Source: AEGEAN-183 sp964342745 (lineage in GTDB: Bacteria > Pseudomonadota > Gammaproteobacteria > Magnimaribacterales > Magnimaribacteraceae). Taken from it: DNA of 12,900 nt. Position 1 is the first letter of the stretch, and the number at the start of each line of letters is the position of its first letter. Below the pieces are notes generated by a model. The model did not search any database. It was not told the DNA's origin and saw only the letters and a list, made by a program, of their open reading frames with translations. Where the stretch lies: positions 1 through 12,900 of the forward strand of contig CAYFFW010000032.1 in NCBI GenBank assembly GCA_964342745.1, written 5' to 3'. Below are positions 6,129 through 12,900 of the stretch, piece after piece. The translations under genes and the position numbers were made by a program.

Positions 6129-7145
6129 TTATTTTTGTTCCATATTTAAATCCCAGTCTCCTTGTGCAGCCTTTTTATTCATTAAGGCCCTGTGGGATAA
6201 AGCGTGTTGCGCTGCATTAATGTTTTCTTTCTTTCCAAGCCAAGCCTTTAAGGCAGGTTGCTGTAGAGCTCGACCGTAGGAGAAACTTAATTTCCACTCA
6301 AAACCTCCCATCTTATTCATAGTATCAAGATGAGCCGTTGCATCAACATCAGATTGGCCTCCAGACAAAAAGGTTATTCCGGGTAAGTCAGAAGGAACAT
6401 TTTCAATCAAACAAGTTAAAGTCTTTTCTGCTACCTCTTCAACACTTGCTTGGATTTCAGCTTCTTTTCCTGAAATTACCATACTTGGTTTGAGAAGCGT
6501 TCCTTTAATATTTACCTGATGTTCCTCTAAACAGGCAAAGAGTGTCTCTAGAGTCCTGGAGGTGACCTCTAAACACCTTTCAATAGAGTGATCTCCGTCC
6601 ATAAGTACTTCTGGCTCTACTATGGGTACCATGTTATTTTCTTGCACAATTTTTGCGTACTTAGATAAAGCTTCCATATTTTGAAAAATGCATTCATCTG
6701 AAGGAATGCTAGGCCCTATTCTTATAACTGCTCTCCACTTAGCAAATTTAGCCCCTATTTTTTCGTATTCCTTGCACCTATCATTTAATCCATCTAATCC
6801 TTGAGTAACAGTTTCTTCAGGAGAACCATCTAAAGGTTTCAGTCCTTTATCAACTTTTATTCCTGGTAAAGCACCTTGTTCACTTATGATATTTACTAGA
6901 GGTGTTCCATCTTGCGCTGTTTGCCGGATTGTTTCATCAAAAAGTATGACGCCTCCAATATTACCTTTTATACCTTCCGCTCTGAAAAGCATTTCTCTAT
7001 AGTCTCTTCTAATGTCTTCCGTTGACTCGATTCCCATAGAATCAAATCTCTTGCTACAAGTAGGATTGCTCTCATCAGCTGCTAGAATTCCTTTACCATC
7101 ACTTACGATATAAGCAGCAATTTCTTCCAAGCTCCCTAAATTCAT
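6129..7145 (-). CDS. fba: Fructose-bisphosphate aldolase, class I (Schiff-base type)
   Basis: Cleaves or forms fructose 1,6-bisphosphate from glyceraldehyde 3-phosphate and dihydroxyacetone phosphate, in glycolysis and gluconeogenesis. The 338-residue protein aligns by eye with the animal/plant-type class I enzyme, not the zinc-dependent class II. Catalytic residues (rabbit numbering in brackets): D24 (D33) in AADES, K136 (K146) in FAKWR, E177 (E187) in IVEPE, Schiff-base lysine K219 (K229) in GTLLKPSM, the phosphate-binding SGGQS at 261-265, and R292 (R303) in SYGRAL. The C-terminal tyrosine of the vertebrate enzyme is absent, ending in a short tail. The ATG has a strong Shine-Dalgarno sequence. 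It lies between pgk (46 bp) and dtd (6 bp) in the tkt operon. The symbol is generic; class I genes are also called fda. Confidence 0.95.
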   Translation of the reverse strand: MNLGSLEEIAAYIVSDGKGILAADESNPTCSKRFDSMGIESTEDIRRDYREMLFRAEGIKGNIGGVILFDETIRQTAQDGTPLVNIISEQGALPGIKVDKGLKPLDGSPEETVTQGLDGLNDRCKEYEKIGAKFAKWRAVIRIGPSIPSDECIFQNMEALSKYAKIVQENNMVPIVEPEVLMDGDHSIERCLEVTSRTLETLFACLEEHQVNIKGTLLKPSMVISGKEAEIQASVEEVAEKTLTCLIENVPSDLPGITFLSGGQSDVDATAHLDTMNKMGGFEWKLSFSYGRALQQPALKAWLGKKENINAAQHALSHRALMNKKAAQGDWDLNMEQK

Positions 7146-7150
7146 TTAAT

Positions 7151-7158
7151 TCTCCTTA
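7151..7158 (-). promoter_or_regulatory. Strong Shine-Dalgarno (TAAGGAGA) for fba
   Basis: On the minus strand TAAGGAGA precedes the fba ATG with about 6 bases between GGAG and the start. It is the best ribosome binding site in this operon, while tkt, pgk and dtd have none, suggesting independent and strong translation of aldolase. Confidence 0.75.
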
Positions 7159-7191
7159 TAAACATTTAAATTTATCTTAAACCCTATAACT

Positions 7192-8346
7192 TTATGATTT
7201 AAGGCTCTTCTTTTCAATAGCTGAAAGGGCAGGTAAAGCTTTGCCTTCTAGATAATTCAAAAATGCTCCACCAGCAGTAGAAACATAATTAATTGAATCT
7301 AAAATCCCTAATTTTGATACAGCAGCTATTGTATCTCCTCCGCCAACTACTGAGTAAGCATCTGATGTACTGATTAAGTCTGCTACAGCTTTGGTTCCAA
7401 GAAAATATTTATCGTCTTCGAATAAGCCCATTGGGCCATTCCAAATTATTGTATTTGCTTCCCTAAAGATTTTTTTTAGAGAATCTATATATAGGGGTGA
7501 AATATCAAAAATACTATCTTCTTTGTTTAAAGATTCAACATGTACTTCTTTAGAATGTAACTTATTCTTTGAAGCTACTATGACTCTCTCTGGAATCAAT
7601 ATATTGTCTTTTTCAACCAGCTTTTTGGCTTGATCAAAAAGCGAAGGTTCAACTAAGGAAGAGCCAACCTCAATGCCCTTGGAGGCCAGACAAGTATTAG
7701 CAATTCCTCCTCCGAGTAATAAATAATCCACCTTGTCAGCTAAGGAAGAAATCAAAGAGAGTTTAGTTGAAATTTTTGCACCTCCTAGAATAGCTAATGA
7801 AGGAGTTTTAGCTTGATCTATAGCCCTCATGCCCTCCAATTCTTCACGTACTAAAAATCCAATACATGCTTGGTCCACAAAATCTACCACCCCAGTTGTC
7901 GAAGCATGGGCTCTGTGTGAAGTAGCAAAAGCATCTAAAACATATAGGTCACACAAAGAACCTAATTTTTGAGCTAAATTGGAATCATTGCTTTTTTCTC
8001 CTATAAAAAACCTAATATTTTCAACTACTGAGAATTCACGATTGCTGTCTAAGCTATCTAGATCTTGAACTAGAGGAATTTCTCTATTAAGTTTCTTCTC
8101 TAAATAATCAACAACAGGCTTTAAGCTGAACTCTTTCTGGAATTTACCGTTTTCTCTTGGTCTTCCAAAGTGGCTTAAGAGGACCAACTTACCTCCCTCC
8201 TTTAAAATATACTTAATAGTAGGAAGTGATCTATCTATTCTCTCCGAACTAACAATAATTCCATCTTTTAACGGGACATTCATATCAGATCTCAGCATAA
8301 TCCGCTTACCTTTCAGCTGGTAATCTTCTAAGCCCTTTAGTTGCAT
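7192..8346 (-). CDS. pgk: Phosphoglycerate kinase
   Basis: Transfers phosphate between 1,3-bisphosphoglycerate and ADP, giving 3-phosphoglycerate and ATP; reversible, cytoplasmic. The 384-residue length matches bacterial monomeric Pgk. The two-domain signatures are visible: LRSDMNVP (18-25, with D21 and N23), SHFGRP (58-63), ENIRF (109-113), DAFATSHRAHAS (138-149), nucleotide-domain LGGAKISTK (187-195), WNGPMGLFE (302-310), GGGDT (335-339), and STAGGAF (356-362). The last is STGGGA in most Pgk proteins, so Ala358 replaces a glycine. The ATG directly abuts the tkt stop (TAAATG) with no Shine-Dalgarno sequence, so translation is probably coupled. No GAPDH-type gene precedes it, unlike many gammaproteobacterial gap/epd-pgk pairs. 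Confidence 0.97.
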   Translation of the reverse strand: MQLKGLEDYQLKGKRIMLRSDMNVPLKDGIIVSSERIDRSLPTIKYILKEGGKLVLLSHFGRPRENGKFQKEFSLKPVVDYLEKKLNREIPLVQDLDSLDSNREFSVVENIRFFIGEKSNDSNLAQKLGSLCDLYVLDAFATSHRAHASTTGVVDFVDQACIGFLVREELEGMRAIDQAKTPSLAILGGAKISTKLSLISSLADKVDYLLLGGGIANTCLASKGIEVGSSLVEPSLFDQAKKLVEKDNILIPERVIVASKNKLHSKEVHVESLNKEDSIFDISPLYIDSLKKIFREANTIIWNGPMGLFEDDKYFLGTKAVADLISTSDAYSVVGGGDTIAAVSKLGILDSINYVSTAGGAFLNYLEGKALPALSAIEKKSLKS

Positions 8347-10335
8347 TTAATTGAAAGATTTAATAACTTTGATAATGCTATCTTTGTCAAAACCATAATG
8401 TTTTTGAAGAACATTTCCTGGAGCAGACTGACCGTATTCGTTCAAACCTATAACCTTTCCTTTCAAGCCTACATACTTCTTCCACCAATCACTGTAGGAA
8501 GCTTCCACAGCTAATCTTGGAATATTCTCTCCTAAAACCTTCTTCTTATAATTTGGATCTTGTTCATCAAACCTTTCGGTGCAAGGCATGGATACTACTC
8601 TTATATTCTTTTCTGATTTCAATTCTTGGACAGCCTCAATAACAGTAGCGATTTCTGACCCCGTAGAAATAATCACAAGATCGGGGTCTTCCTCGGATTC
8701 ATATATTACGTAGCCGCCCTTTTCTATATTATCTATTTGATCTTGTGTCCTGCTTTGAGCTTTTAAACGTTGCCGGGAAAGAATAATAGCAGTTGGATTG
8801 TTGTTATTAAGCAAAGCAACTTTCCATGAAGCTGCTGTTTCTACTGTGTCGCAGGGTCTCCATGTTTCTAAGCCAGGCATAGACCTTAAGCTTGCTAAGT
8901 GTTCTATTGGCTGGTGAGTAGGACCGTCTTCCCCTAAACCTATGGAGTCATGAGAATAAACAAAAATTGAAGGTAACTCCATAAGGGCAGCTAACCTAAC
9001 CGCATTCTTGGCATAATCTAAAAAAGTTAAGAAAGTTCCAGCATAGGGTTTTAACCCACCATGTAAAACTAAGCCATTAACTATACCTGTCATAGCAAAT
9101 TCCCTAACTCCATAATAAAGATAATTTCCTTCTTCAGCCCCCTCATTAATAGACCTAGTTCCTTCCCATCTAGTATTGTTTGAGCCACTTAAATCTGCTG
9201 AGCCTCCTATGAGTTCGGGCAATAAAGGCCCCAAGAAATTAAGAACAACCTCTGAAGATTTTCTAGAAGCCATATCTTCCTGATTTTCTTGCTGCTCTTC
9301 TATAAAAGAATCAATTTGTACGTCCAAGTCTTTAGGAAGCTTATTAGAGGTACATCGAATAAACTCACTAGCTTTATCAGGATATTTTGATTTGTATTCA
9401 TTAAACAATTTATTCCATTTTTTTTCGTTTACCCTTCCTTCTTCTTTAGCATCCCATTCATCGTAAATTTCTTTGGGAAAGTAAAAGGGGGAGTGTTCCC
9501 AGTTTAACTCCTTTCTCGTTAGTAAAACCTCTTCTTCCCCCAGAGGCGAGCCATGAGAACTTGCTGTTCCTTGTTTATTGGGGGAACCTTTGCCTATTTT
9601 TGTTTTACAACAAATTATTGTAGGTTGGTCTGCATTTTGTTTTGCCTCAGTTACCGCTTTATCTATCTGTTTTGAGTTATGACCATCTATATTTGGAATA
9701 ACATGCCAACCATAAGATTGAAATCTTCTGGGGATATCTTCTGTAAACCAACTTGAAACTTCCCCATCTATAGAAATATTATTATCATCATAGAAAATAA
9801 TTAACTTTCCGAGATTTAATGTCCCAGCCAAAGAACAGGCTTCATGGGAAACGCCTTCCATAAGGCAGCCATCTCCACAAAAAGCATAGGTGAAATGGTC
9901 AATTAGGCTGAACTCTCCTTTATTAAATCTTAGAGAAAGTAATTTTTCTGCTATAGCCATTCCAACAGCATTAGCTATCCCTTGGCCTAAAGGCCCAGTA
10001 GTAGTCTCTACTCCTGGAGTTATCCTAAATTCAGGATGACCGGGAGTTTTAGAACCTAATTGCCTAAAATTCTTTATTTCATCCATTGACAGATCATAGC
10101 CAGTAAAATGCAGAAGGCTGTATAGCAACATGGAACCATGACCATTCGAAAGAATAAATCTATCACGATCTATCCAGGAAGGATTATTTGGATTGTGTTT
10201 TAGATGATTTCTCCAAAGGACCTCAGCTATATCTGCCATTCCCATAGGCATTCCAGGATGTCCACATTTTGCATGCTCTACAGCATCCATCGAAAGAACC
10301 CTTATTGCGTTAGCTAATTTTAAATTTTCTGACAT
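8347..10335 (-). CDS. tkt: Transketolase
   Basis: Thiamine-diphosphate enzyme that moves two-carbon units between ketose and aldose phosphates in the pentose phosphate pathway; cytoplasmic homodimer. The 662-residue length equals the family norm. Domains: N-terminal ThDP-binding domain with HPGMPMG (26-32), SNGHGS (63-68), TGPLGQG (113-119), and the diphosphate/metal motif from GDGCLMEG (154-161) to DDNNISIDG (183-191). The middle pyrimidine-binding domain carries EFAMTG and the HDSIGLGEDGPTHQP transketolase signature. The C-terminal domain has STGSE. The ATG has no Shine-Dalgarno sequence; a -10 box lies 29 bases upstream. It is first gene of the tkt-pgk-fba-dtd operon and is divergent from metK, an arrangement also known, as I recall, in Pseudomonas. 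Confidence 0.97.
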   Translation of the reverse strand: MSENLKLANAIRVLSMDAVEHAKCGHPGMPMGMADIAEVLWRNHLKHNPNNPSWIDRDRFILSNGHGSMLLYSLLHFTGYDLSMDEIKNFRQLGSKTPGHPEFRITPGVETTTGPLGQGIANAVGMAIAEKLLSLRFNKGEFSLIDHFTYAFCGDGCLMEGVSHEACSLAGTLNLGKLIIFYDDNNISIDGEVSSWFTEDIPRRFQSYGWHVIPNIDGHNSKQIDKAVTEAKQNADQPTIICCKTKIGKGSPNKQGTASSHGSPLGEEEVLLTRKELNWEHSPFYFPKEIYDEWDAKEEGRVNEKKWNKLFNEYKSKYPDKASEFIRCTSNKLPKDLDVQIDSFIEEQQENQEDMASRKSSEVVLNFLGPLLPELIGGSADLSGSNNTRWEGTRSINEGAEEGNYLYYGVREFAMTGIVNGLVLHGGLKPYAGTFLTFLDYAKNAVRLAALMELPSIFVYSHDSIGLGEDGPTHQPIEHLASLRSMPGLETWRPCDTVETAASWKVALLNNNNPTAIILSRQRLKAQSRTQDQIDNIEKGGYVIYESEEDPDLVIISTGSEIATVIEAVQELKSEKNIRVVSMPCTERFDEQDPNYKKKVLGENIPRLAVEASYSDWWKKYVGLKGKVIGLNEYGQSAPGNVLQKHYGFDKDSIIKVIKSFN

Positions 10336-10364
10336 TTATATTGTTTGGGTGACTATTTTGTCCG

Positions 10365-10370
10365 ATTCTA
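10365..10370 (-). promoter_or_regulatory. Probable -10 box (TAGAAT) of the tkt operon
   Basis: TAGAAT on the minus strand, followed by CGGACA, lies 29 bases before the tkt ATG and predicts a leader of about 20-25 nt. The -35 at 17 bp spacing is poor (T-rich). It is the same hexamer as in the divergent metK promoter. Confidence 0.5.
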
Positions 10371-10377
10371 AAAAAAG

Positions 10378-10385
10378 TGTATACA
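10378..10385. repeat. 8-bp palindrome TGTATACA between tkt and metK promoters
   Basis: A perfect palindrome lying in the spacer of the predicted tkt promoter and upstream of the metK -35. It could be the core of an operator serving both genes, but an 8-bp palindrome in AT-rich DNA may be chance. It is not the MetJ box as known from E. coli. Confidence 0.3.
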
Positions 10386-10400
10386 TTAAAAACCATAAAA

Positions 10401-10431
10401 TTGGATAAAACCCTTAATAAAAGGGTAGAAT
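10401..10431 (+). promoter_or_regulatory. Probable sigma-70 promoter of metK-ahcY
   Basis: TTGGAT (10401-10406) and TAGAAT (10426-10431) are separated by 19 bp, slightly long. The -10 is followed by GCCGATCC, a GC-rich discriminator as in strongly growth-regulated promoters. The expected transcript starts near 10438-10440, leaving a leader of about 25 nt before the metK ATG, too short for a known SAM riboswitch. The spacer contains an inverted repeat. Confidence 0.5.
10410..10426. repeat. Inverted repeat ACCCTT-5-AAGGGT in the metK promoter spacer
   Basis: Six-base arms (10410-10415 and 10421-10426) with an AATAA centre. Its right arm overlaps the first base of the -10 box, a position typical for a repressor operator. 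It lies upstream of the predicted transcription start, so it is more likely a DNA site than an RNA hairpin. No T-run follows, so it is not a terminator. Confidence 0.4.
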
Positions 10432-10464
10432 GCCGATCCTTTTAAAGTAAGAAAAGATAATAAT

Positions 10465-11625
10465 ATGTCTGAATATAAGGTATTTACTTCAGAATCTGTC
10501 TCAGAAGGCCACCCTGATAAAATGGCAGATCAGATTTCTGATGCTGTTTTAGACTCCATGCTTAAAGATGATCCTAACTCAAGAGTAGCATGTGAAACTT
10601 TAGTAAAAGATAATTTAGTTGTATTGGCTGGAGAGATAACCAGTAAATCAAACCCTGACTTAGAAGCTATTACCAGAAAAGTTATCTGCGATATTGGCTA
10701 TGATGATATTAAAGTAGGCTGTGATGGTAATACATGCGAAATCATAAATAAATTAGGTAAACAATCTACAAATATTGCACAAGGAGTTAATGAAGGAGAA
10801 GGTGAAGACAAAGAGCAAGGTGCCGGAGATCAAGGTTTGATGTTTGGTTATGCAACTAATGAGACTGAAGTTTTAATGCCAGCTCCTATTACCTACTCCC
10901 ATAGATTAGTAGAGCAACAGGCTTTTGTTAGAAAGTCAGGTAAGTTAAATTGGCTAAGACCTGATGCCAAGAGTCAAGTAAGTTTTGTCTATGGGGCTGA
11001 TGGGAAACCCGAATCTATATCTGCAGTTGTACTTTCTACTCAACATGATCCAGAAATTTCTCAGAAAGATCTTAAAGAAGGTGTTATGGAAGAAATCATA
11101 AACCCTATTCTTCCTCAAAACTGGTTAAATAAAGAAACAAAGTATTTTATTAATCCAACAGGAAAATTTGAGATTGGGGGTCCTGTAGGAGATTGTGGAG
11201 TTACTGGAAGAAAGATAATTGTAGATACATATGGTGGCATGGCTAGACATGGCGGTGGCGCTTTTTCTGGAAAAGATCCTTCGAAGGTAGATAGGTCAGC
11301 AGCCTATGCGGGGAGATATGTTGCAAAAAATATCGTTGCTGCTGGTTTGGCTGAAAAATGTGAGATTCAAGTTTCTTATGCTATTGGAGTTGCCGAGCCC
11401 ACTTCAATAAGTGTTAATACTTTTGGAACTGCAAAGATTGATGAAGAAAAAATTTCAAGTTTAATTAGAGAGCACTTTGATTTGAGGCCCAAAGAATTAA
11501 TAGAAATGCTGGATTTAAAAAGACCGATTTATCAGTCCACAGCAGCTTATGGGCATTTTGGAAGAGAGGAAGAAGCATTTACTTGGGAAAAAACTGATAA
11601 AGCTGAAACCCTTAAAGATTCCTAA
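10465..11625 (+). CDS. metK: S-adenosylmethionine synthetase
   Basis: Makes S-adenosylmethionine from methionine and ATP, the cell's methyl donor, used here for example by UbiE. The 386-residue length matches the bacterial family. Hallmarks: N-terminal FTSESVSEGHPDK (7-19) with active-site H16 and D18, the ATP-motif GAGDQGLMFGYA (119-130), and the glycine-rich phosphate loop GGGAFSGKD (263-271) followed by KVDRSAAYAGRY. The first ATG gives the expected N-terminus; the leader is A-rich with only a weak purine run, not a clear Shine-Dalgarno sequence. Divergent from tkt and followed 13 bp later by ahcY on the same strand, forming an activated-methyl-cycle pair. Confidence 0.97.
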   Translation: MSEYKVFTSESVSEGHPDKMADQISDAVLDSMLKDDPNSRVACETLVKDNLVVLAGEITSKSNPDLEAITRKVICDIGYDDIKVGCDGNTCEIINKLGKQSTNIAQGVNEGEGEDKEQGAGDQGLMFGYATNETEVLMPAPITYSHRLVEQQAFVRKSGKLNWLRPDAKSQVSFVYGADGKPESISAVVLSTQHDPEISQKDLKEGVMEEIINPILPQNWLNKETKYFINPTGKFEIGGPVGDCGVTGRKIIVDTYGGMARHGGGAFSGKDPSKVDRSAAYAGRYVAKNIVAAGLAEKCEIQVSYAIGVAEPTSISVNTFGTAKIDEEKISSLIREHFDLRPKELIEMLDLKRPIYQSTAAYGHFGREEEAFTWEKTDKAETLKDS

Positions 11626-11627
11626 TT

Positions 11628-11634
11628 GGGAGGA
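11628..11634 (+). promoter_or_regulatory. Strong Shine-Dalgarno (GGGAGGA) for ahcY
   Basis: GGGAGGA followed by four A residues directly precedes the ATG at 11639. It fixes the ahcY start and is one of the strongest ribosome binding sites in the window. Confidence 0.75.
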
Positions 11635-11638
11635 AAAA

Positions 11639-12900
11639 ATGACTAGTAAGAATCAAGATTATAAAGTTGCTGATATTTCTTTAGCTGACTGGGGTAGAAA
11701 AGAAATAGTTATTGCTCAGTCAGAAATGCCTGCCTTGATGAAGCTCAGGGAAAGGTATGCAGATCAAAAACCTCTGGAGGGGGCCAAGATTTTAGGTTGC
11801 ATTCACATGACTATTCAAACAGCAGTGTTAATTGAAACTTTAACTAGCTTAGGTGCGGAAGTTAGATGGTCTGGCTGTAATATATTTTCTACTCAAGATC
11901 ATGCAGCAGCAGCCATTGCTCAATCAGGAGTTCCTGTATTTGCATGGAAGGGTCAAACTGAAGAAGAATTCGATTGGTGCATAGAACAGACAATCCTAAA
12001 AGATGGTGAACCTTGGGAAGCAAATATGATTTTAGATGATGGTGGTGATTTAACCTCCATGGCTCATAACAAATACCCGAAAATTCTAGAAAAAATACAT
12101 GGTATTACAGAAGAAACAACAACAGGAGTAGTTAGGCTTCATGAAATGATAAATGAAAATAAACTAAAAGTACCTGCTATAAATGTTAATGACTCAGTTA
12201 CTAAATCAAAGAACGACAATAAGTATGGAACTCGTCACAGCCTTAATGATGGTATTAAAAGAGGGACAGATATGTTTCTTGCAGGAAGAAAAGCTCTGGT
12301 TATAGGCTATGGAGATGTAGGGAAAGGATCAGCACAAAGTTTAAAACAAGAAGGAATGGTAGTTAGGGTTAGTGAAATAGACCCTATTTGTGCTATGCAA
12401 GCCTGTATGGATGGATATGAAGTAGTTTCCCCTTACAAAGAAGGAGAAAACAAAGGTAGTTTAGATTCTATTAACAATGAACTTCTTGAAGATACTGACT
12501 TAGTTGTTACTACAACTGGTAACTACAAAGTATGTGATAAGCATATGTTGAGATCTCTAAAGAAAGGAGCCGTTGTATGTAATATAGGTCACTTTGATAC
12601 AGAGATAGATACTCAATTTATGAGAGAAGAATGGAAATGGGAAGAAATTAAACCTCAGGTTCATAAAATCTTTAGAGATACTAAAGCAGGAGAAAGTCCT
12701 AATTTAGAAAGCAAGGATTACTTAATTCTCCTTTCAGAGGGTAGGCTTGTAAATTTAGGAAATGCTACCGGACATCCTTCTCGTATTATGGATGGTTCAT
12801 TTGCTAATCAAGTGCTGGCTCAAATGTATTTATTCGAGAAAAAATTTGCCTCTTTAAATGATAATGAGGCCAAACAAGAGTTAATAAAAGTTGAGGTTCT
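11639..12900 (+). CDS. ahcY: Adenosylhomocysteinase (partial, cut at right edge)
   Basis: Hydrolyses S-adenosylhomocysteine to adenosine and homocysteine with bound NAD, relieving product inhibition of methyltransferases and recycling what MetK-fed reactions leave. About 420 codons are open and the frame runs off the window, so only the C-terminal tail, which reaches across the dimer to the NAD site, is missing. Visible: GCIHMTIQTA (53-62) with H56, LDDGGDLT (132-139), EETTTGVVRL (158-167), NDSVTKSKND (184-193) with K189 and D193, the NAD-binding glycine loop GYGDVGKGSA (223-232), NIGHFD (315-320), and GNATGHPSR (374-382) with H379. The insertions relative to the human enzyme fit the longer bacterial form. 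It follows metK by 13 bp and is probably cotranscribed. Confidence 0.95.
   Translation, partial: MTSKNQDYKVADISLADWGRKEIVIAQSEMPALMKLRERYADQKPLEGAKILGCIHMTIQTAVLIETLTSLGAEVRWSGCNIFSTQDHAAAAIAQSGVPVFAWKGQTEEEFDWCIEQTILKDGEPWEANMILDDGGDLTSMAHNKYPKILEKIHGITEETTTGVVRLHEMINENKLKVPAINVNDSVTKSKNDNKYGTRHSLNDGIKRGTDMFLAGRKALVIGYGDVGKGSAQSLKQEGMVVRVSEIDPICAMQACMDGYEVVSPYKEGENKGSLDSINNELLEDTDLVVTTTGNYKVCDKHMLRSLKKGAVVCNIGHFDTEIDTQFMREEWKWEEIKPQVHKIFRDTKAGESPNLESKDYLILLSEGRLVNLGNATGHPSRIMDGSFANQVLAQMYLFEKKFASLNDNEAKQELIKVEV

Noticed and set aside
6010..6279. Open frame of 89 codons on the plus strand.
   Set aside because: Antisense to dtd and the end of fba; no start signal or recognisable domain.
7391..7633. 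Open frame of 80 codons on the plus strand.
   Set aside because: Antisense to pgk and without its own signals.
10439..10456. CTTTT/AAAAG hairpin in the metK leader.
   Set aside because: Five A-T-rich pairs with an 8-nt loop are too weak and likely by chance in this composition.
10380..10464. SAM-sensing riboswitch upstream of metK.
   Set aside because: The predicted leader is about 25 nt and I could not match a known SAM or SAH riboswitch fold. The stable inverted repeat lies upstream of the predicted start. A covariance-model search would decide.
11623..11641. SAH riboswitch between metK and ahcY.
   Set aside because: Only 13 bp separate the genes and they hold a plain ribosome binding site.
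1..12900. Mobile elements, CRISPR arrays, phage genes, defence systems or tRNA genes.
   Set aside because: No transposase, direct-repeat array, tRNA-like cloverleaf or defence domain was seen. Nearly all bases belong to recognisable conserved genes, so no undescribed system is claimed.

Overview
The window is a compact stretch of chromosome from a gammaproteobacterium with AT-rich DNA (roughly two-thirds A+T by eye). It carries housekeeping genes only, with no sign of mobile elements, CRISPR, phage genes, rRNA or tRNA. Gammaproteobacterial markers are Orn, the ubiE-ubiB-hisE-tatABC order (as I recall it, close to Pseudomonas, which has ubiE-ubiJ-ubiB-hisI-hisE-tatABC), DUF1820 and DUF6279 proteins, and metK lying divergently to tkt-pgk-fba. 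All genes together leave only about 320 bases (about 2.5 %) non-coding, and the longest gap is 129 bp. Low GC, tight packing, short Tat proteins and missing accessory genes suggest a streamlined free-living lineage such as marine SAR86. That lineage call is inference.

Layout. (1) 13-898: a DUF1820 gene and the convergent oligoribonuclease gene orn, one base apart. (2) 938-5677, plus strand: a DUF6279 lipoprotein gene, then ubiE, ubiB, hisE, tatA, tatB and tatC. From ubiE on, gaps are 11 bp or less, so this looks like one operon for ubiquinone synthesis, one histidine step and twin-arginine protein export. tatA (57 codons) is short and easily missed. (3) 10335-5682, minus strand: tkt, pgk, fba (class I aldolase) and dtd, with gaps of 0, 46 and 6 bp, a central carbon operon ending in a D-aminoacyl-tRNA proofreading gene. 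(4) 10465-12900, plus strand: metK and ahcY, the synthesis and by-product-removal steps of the S-adenosylmethionine (SAM) cycle. ahcY runs off the right edge with about 420 codons visible.

The two intergenic regions with most to say are 899-937, where orn and the lipoprotein gene appear to share one overlapping -10 region, and 10336-10464, where tkt and metK diverge from two TAGAAT -10 boxes with short symmetric elements between and around them.

The genes connect metabolically. MetK makes SAM, UbiE uses SAM to methylate the quinone ring, and AhcY clears the resulting S-adenosylhomocysteine. Tkt, Pgk and Fba interconvert sugar phosphates. UbiB supports quinone synthesis and TatABC exports folded proteins. 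I found no convincing undescribed system. The points worth a second look are missing expected neighbours (ubiJ, hisI, epd/gap), motif substitutions in UbiB, TatA, Pgk and Dtd, and start-site and promoter architecture.
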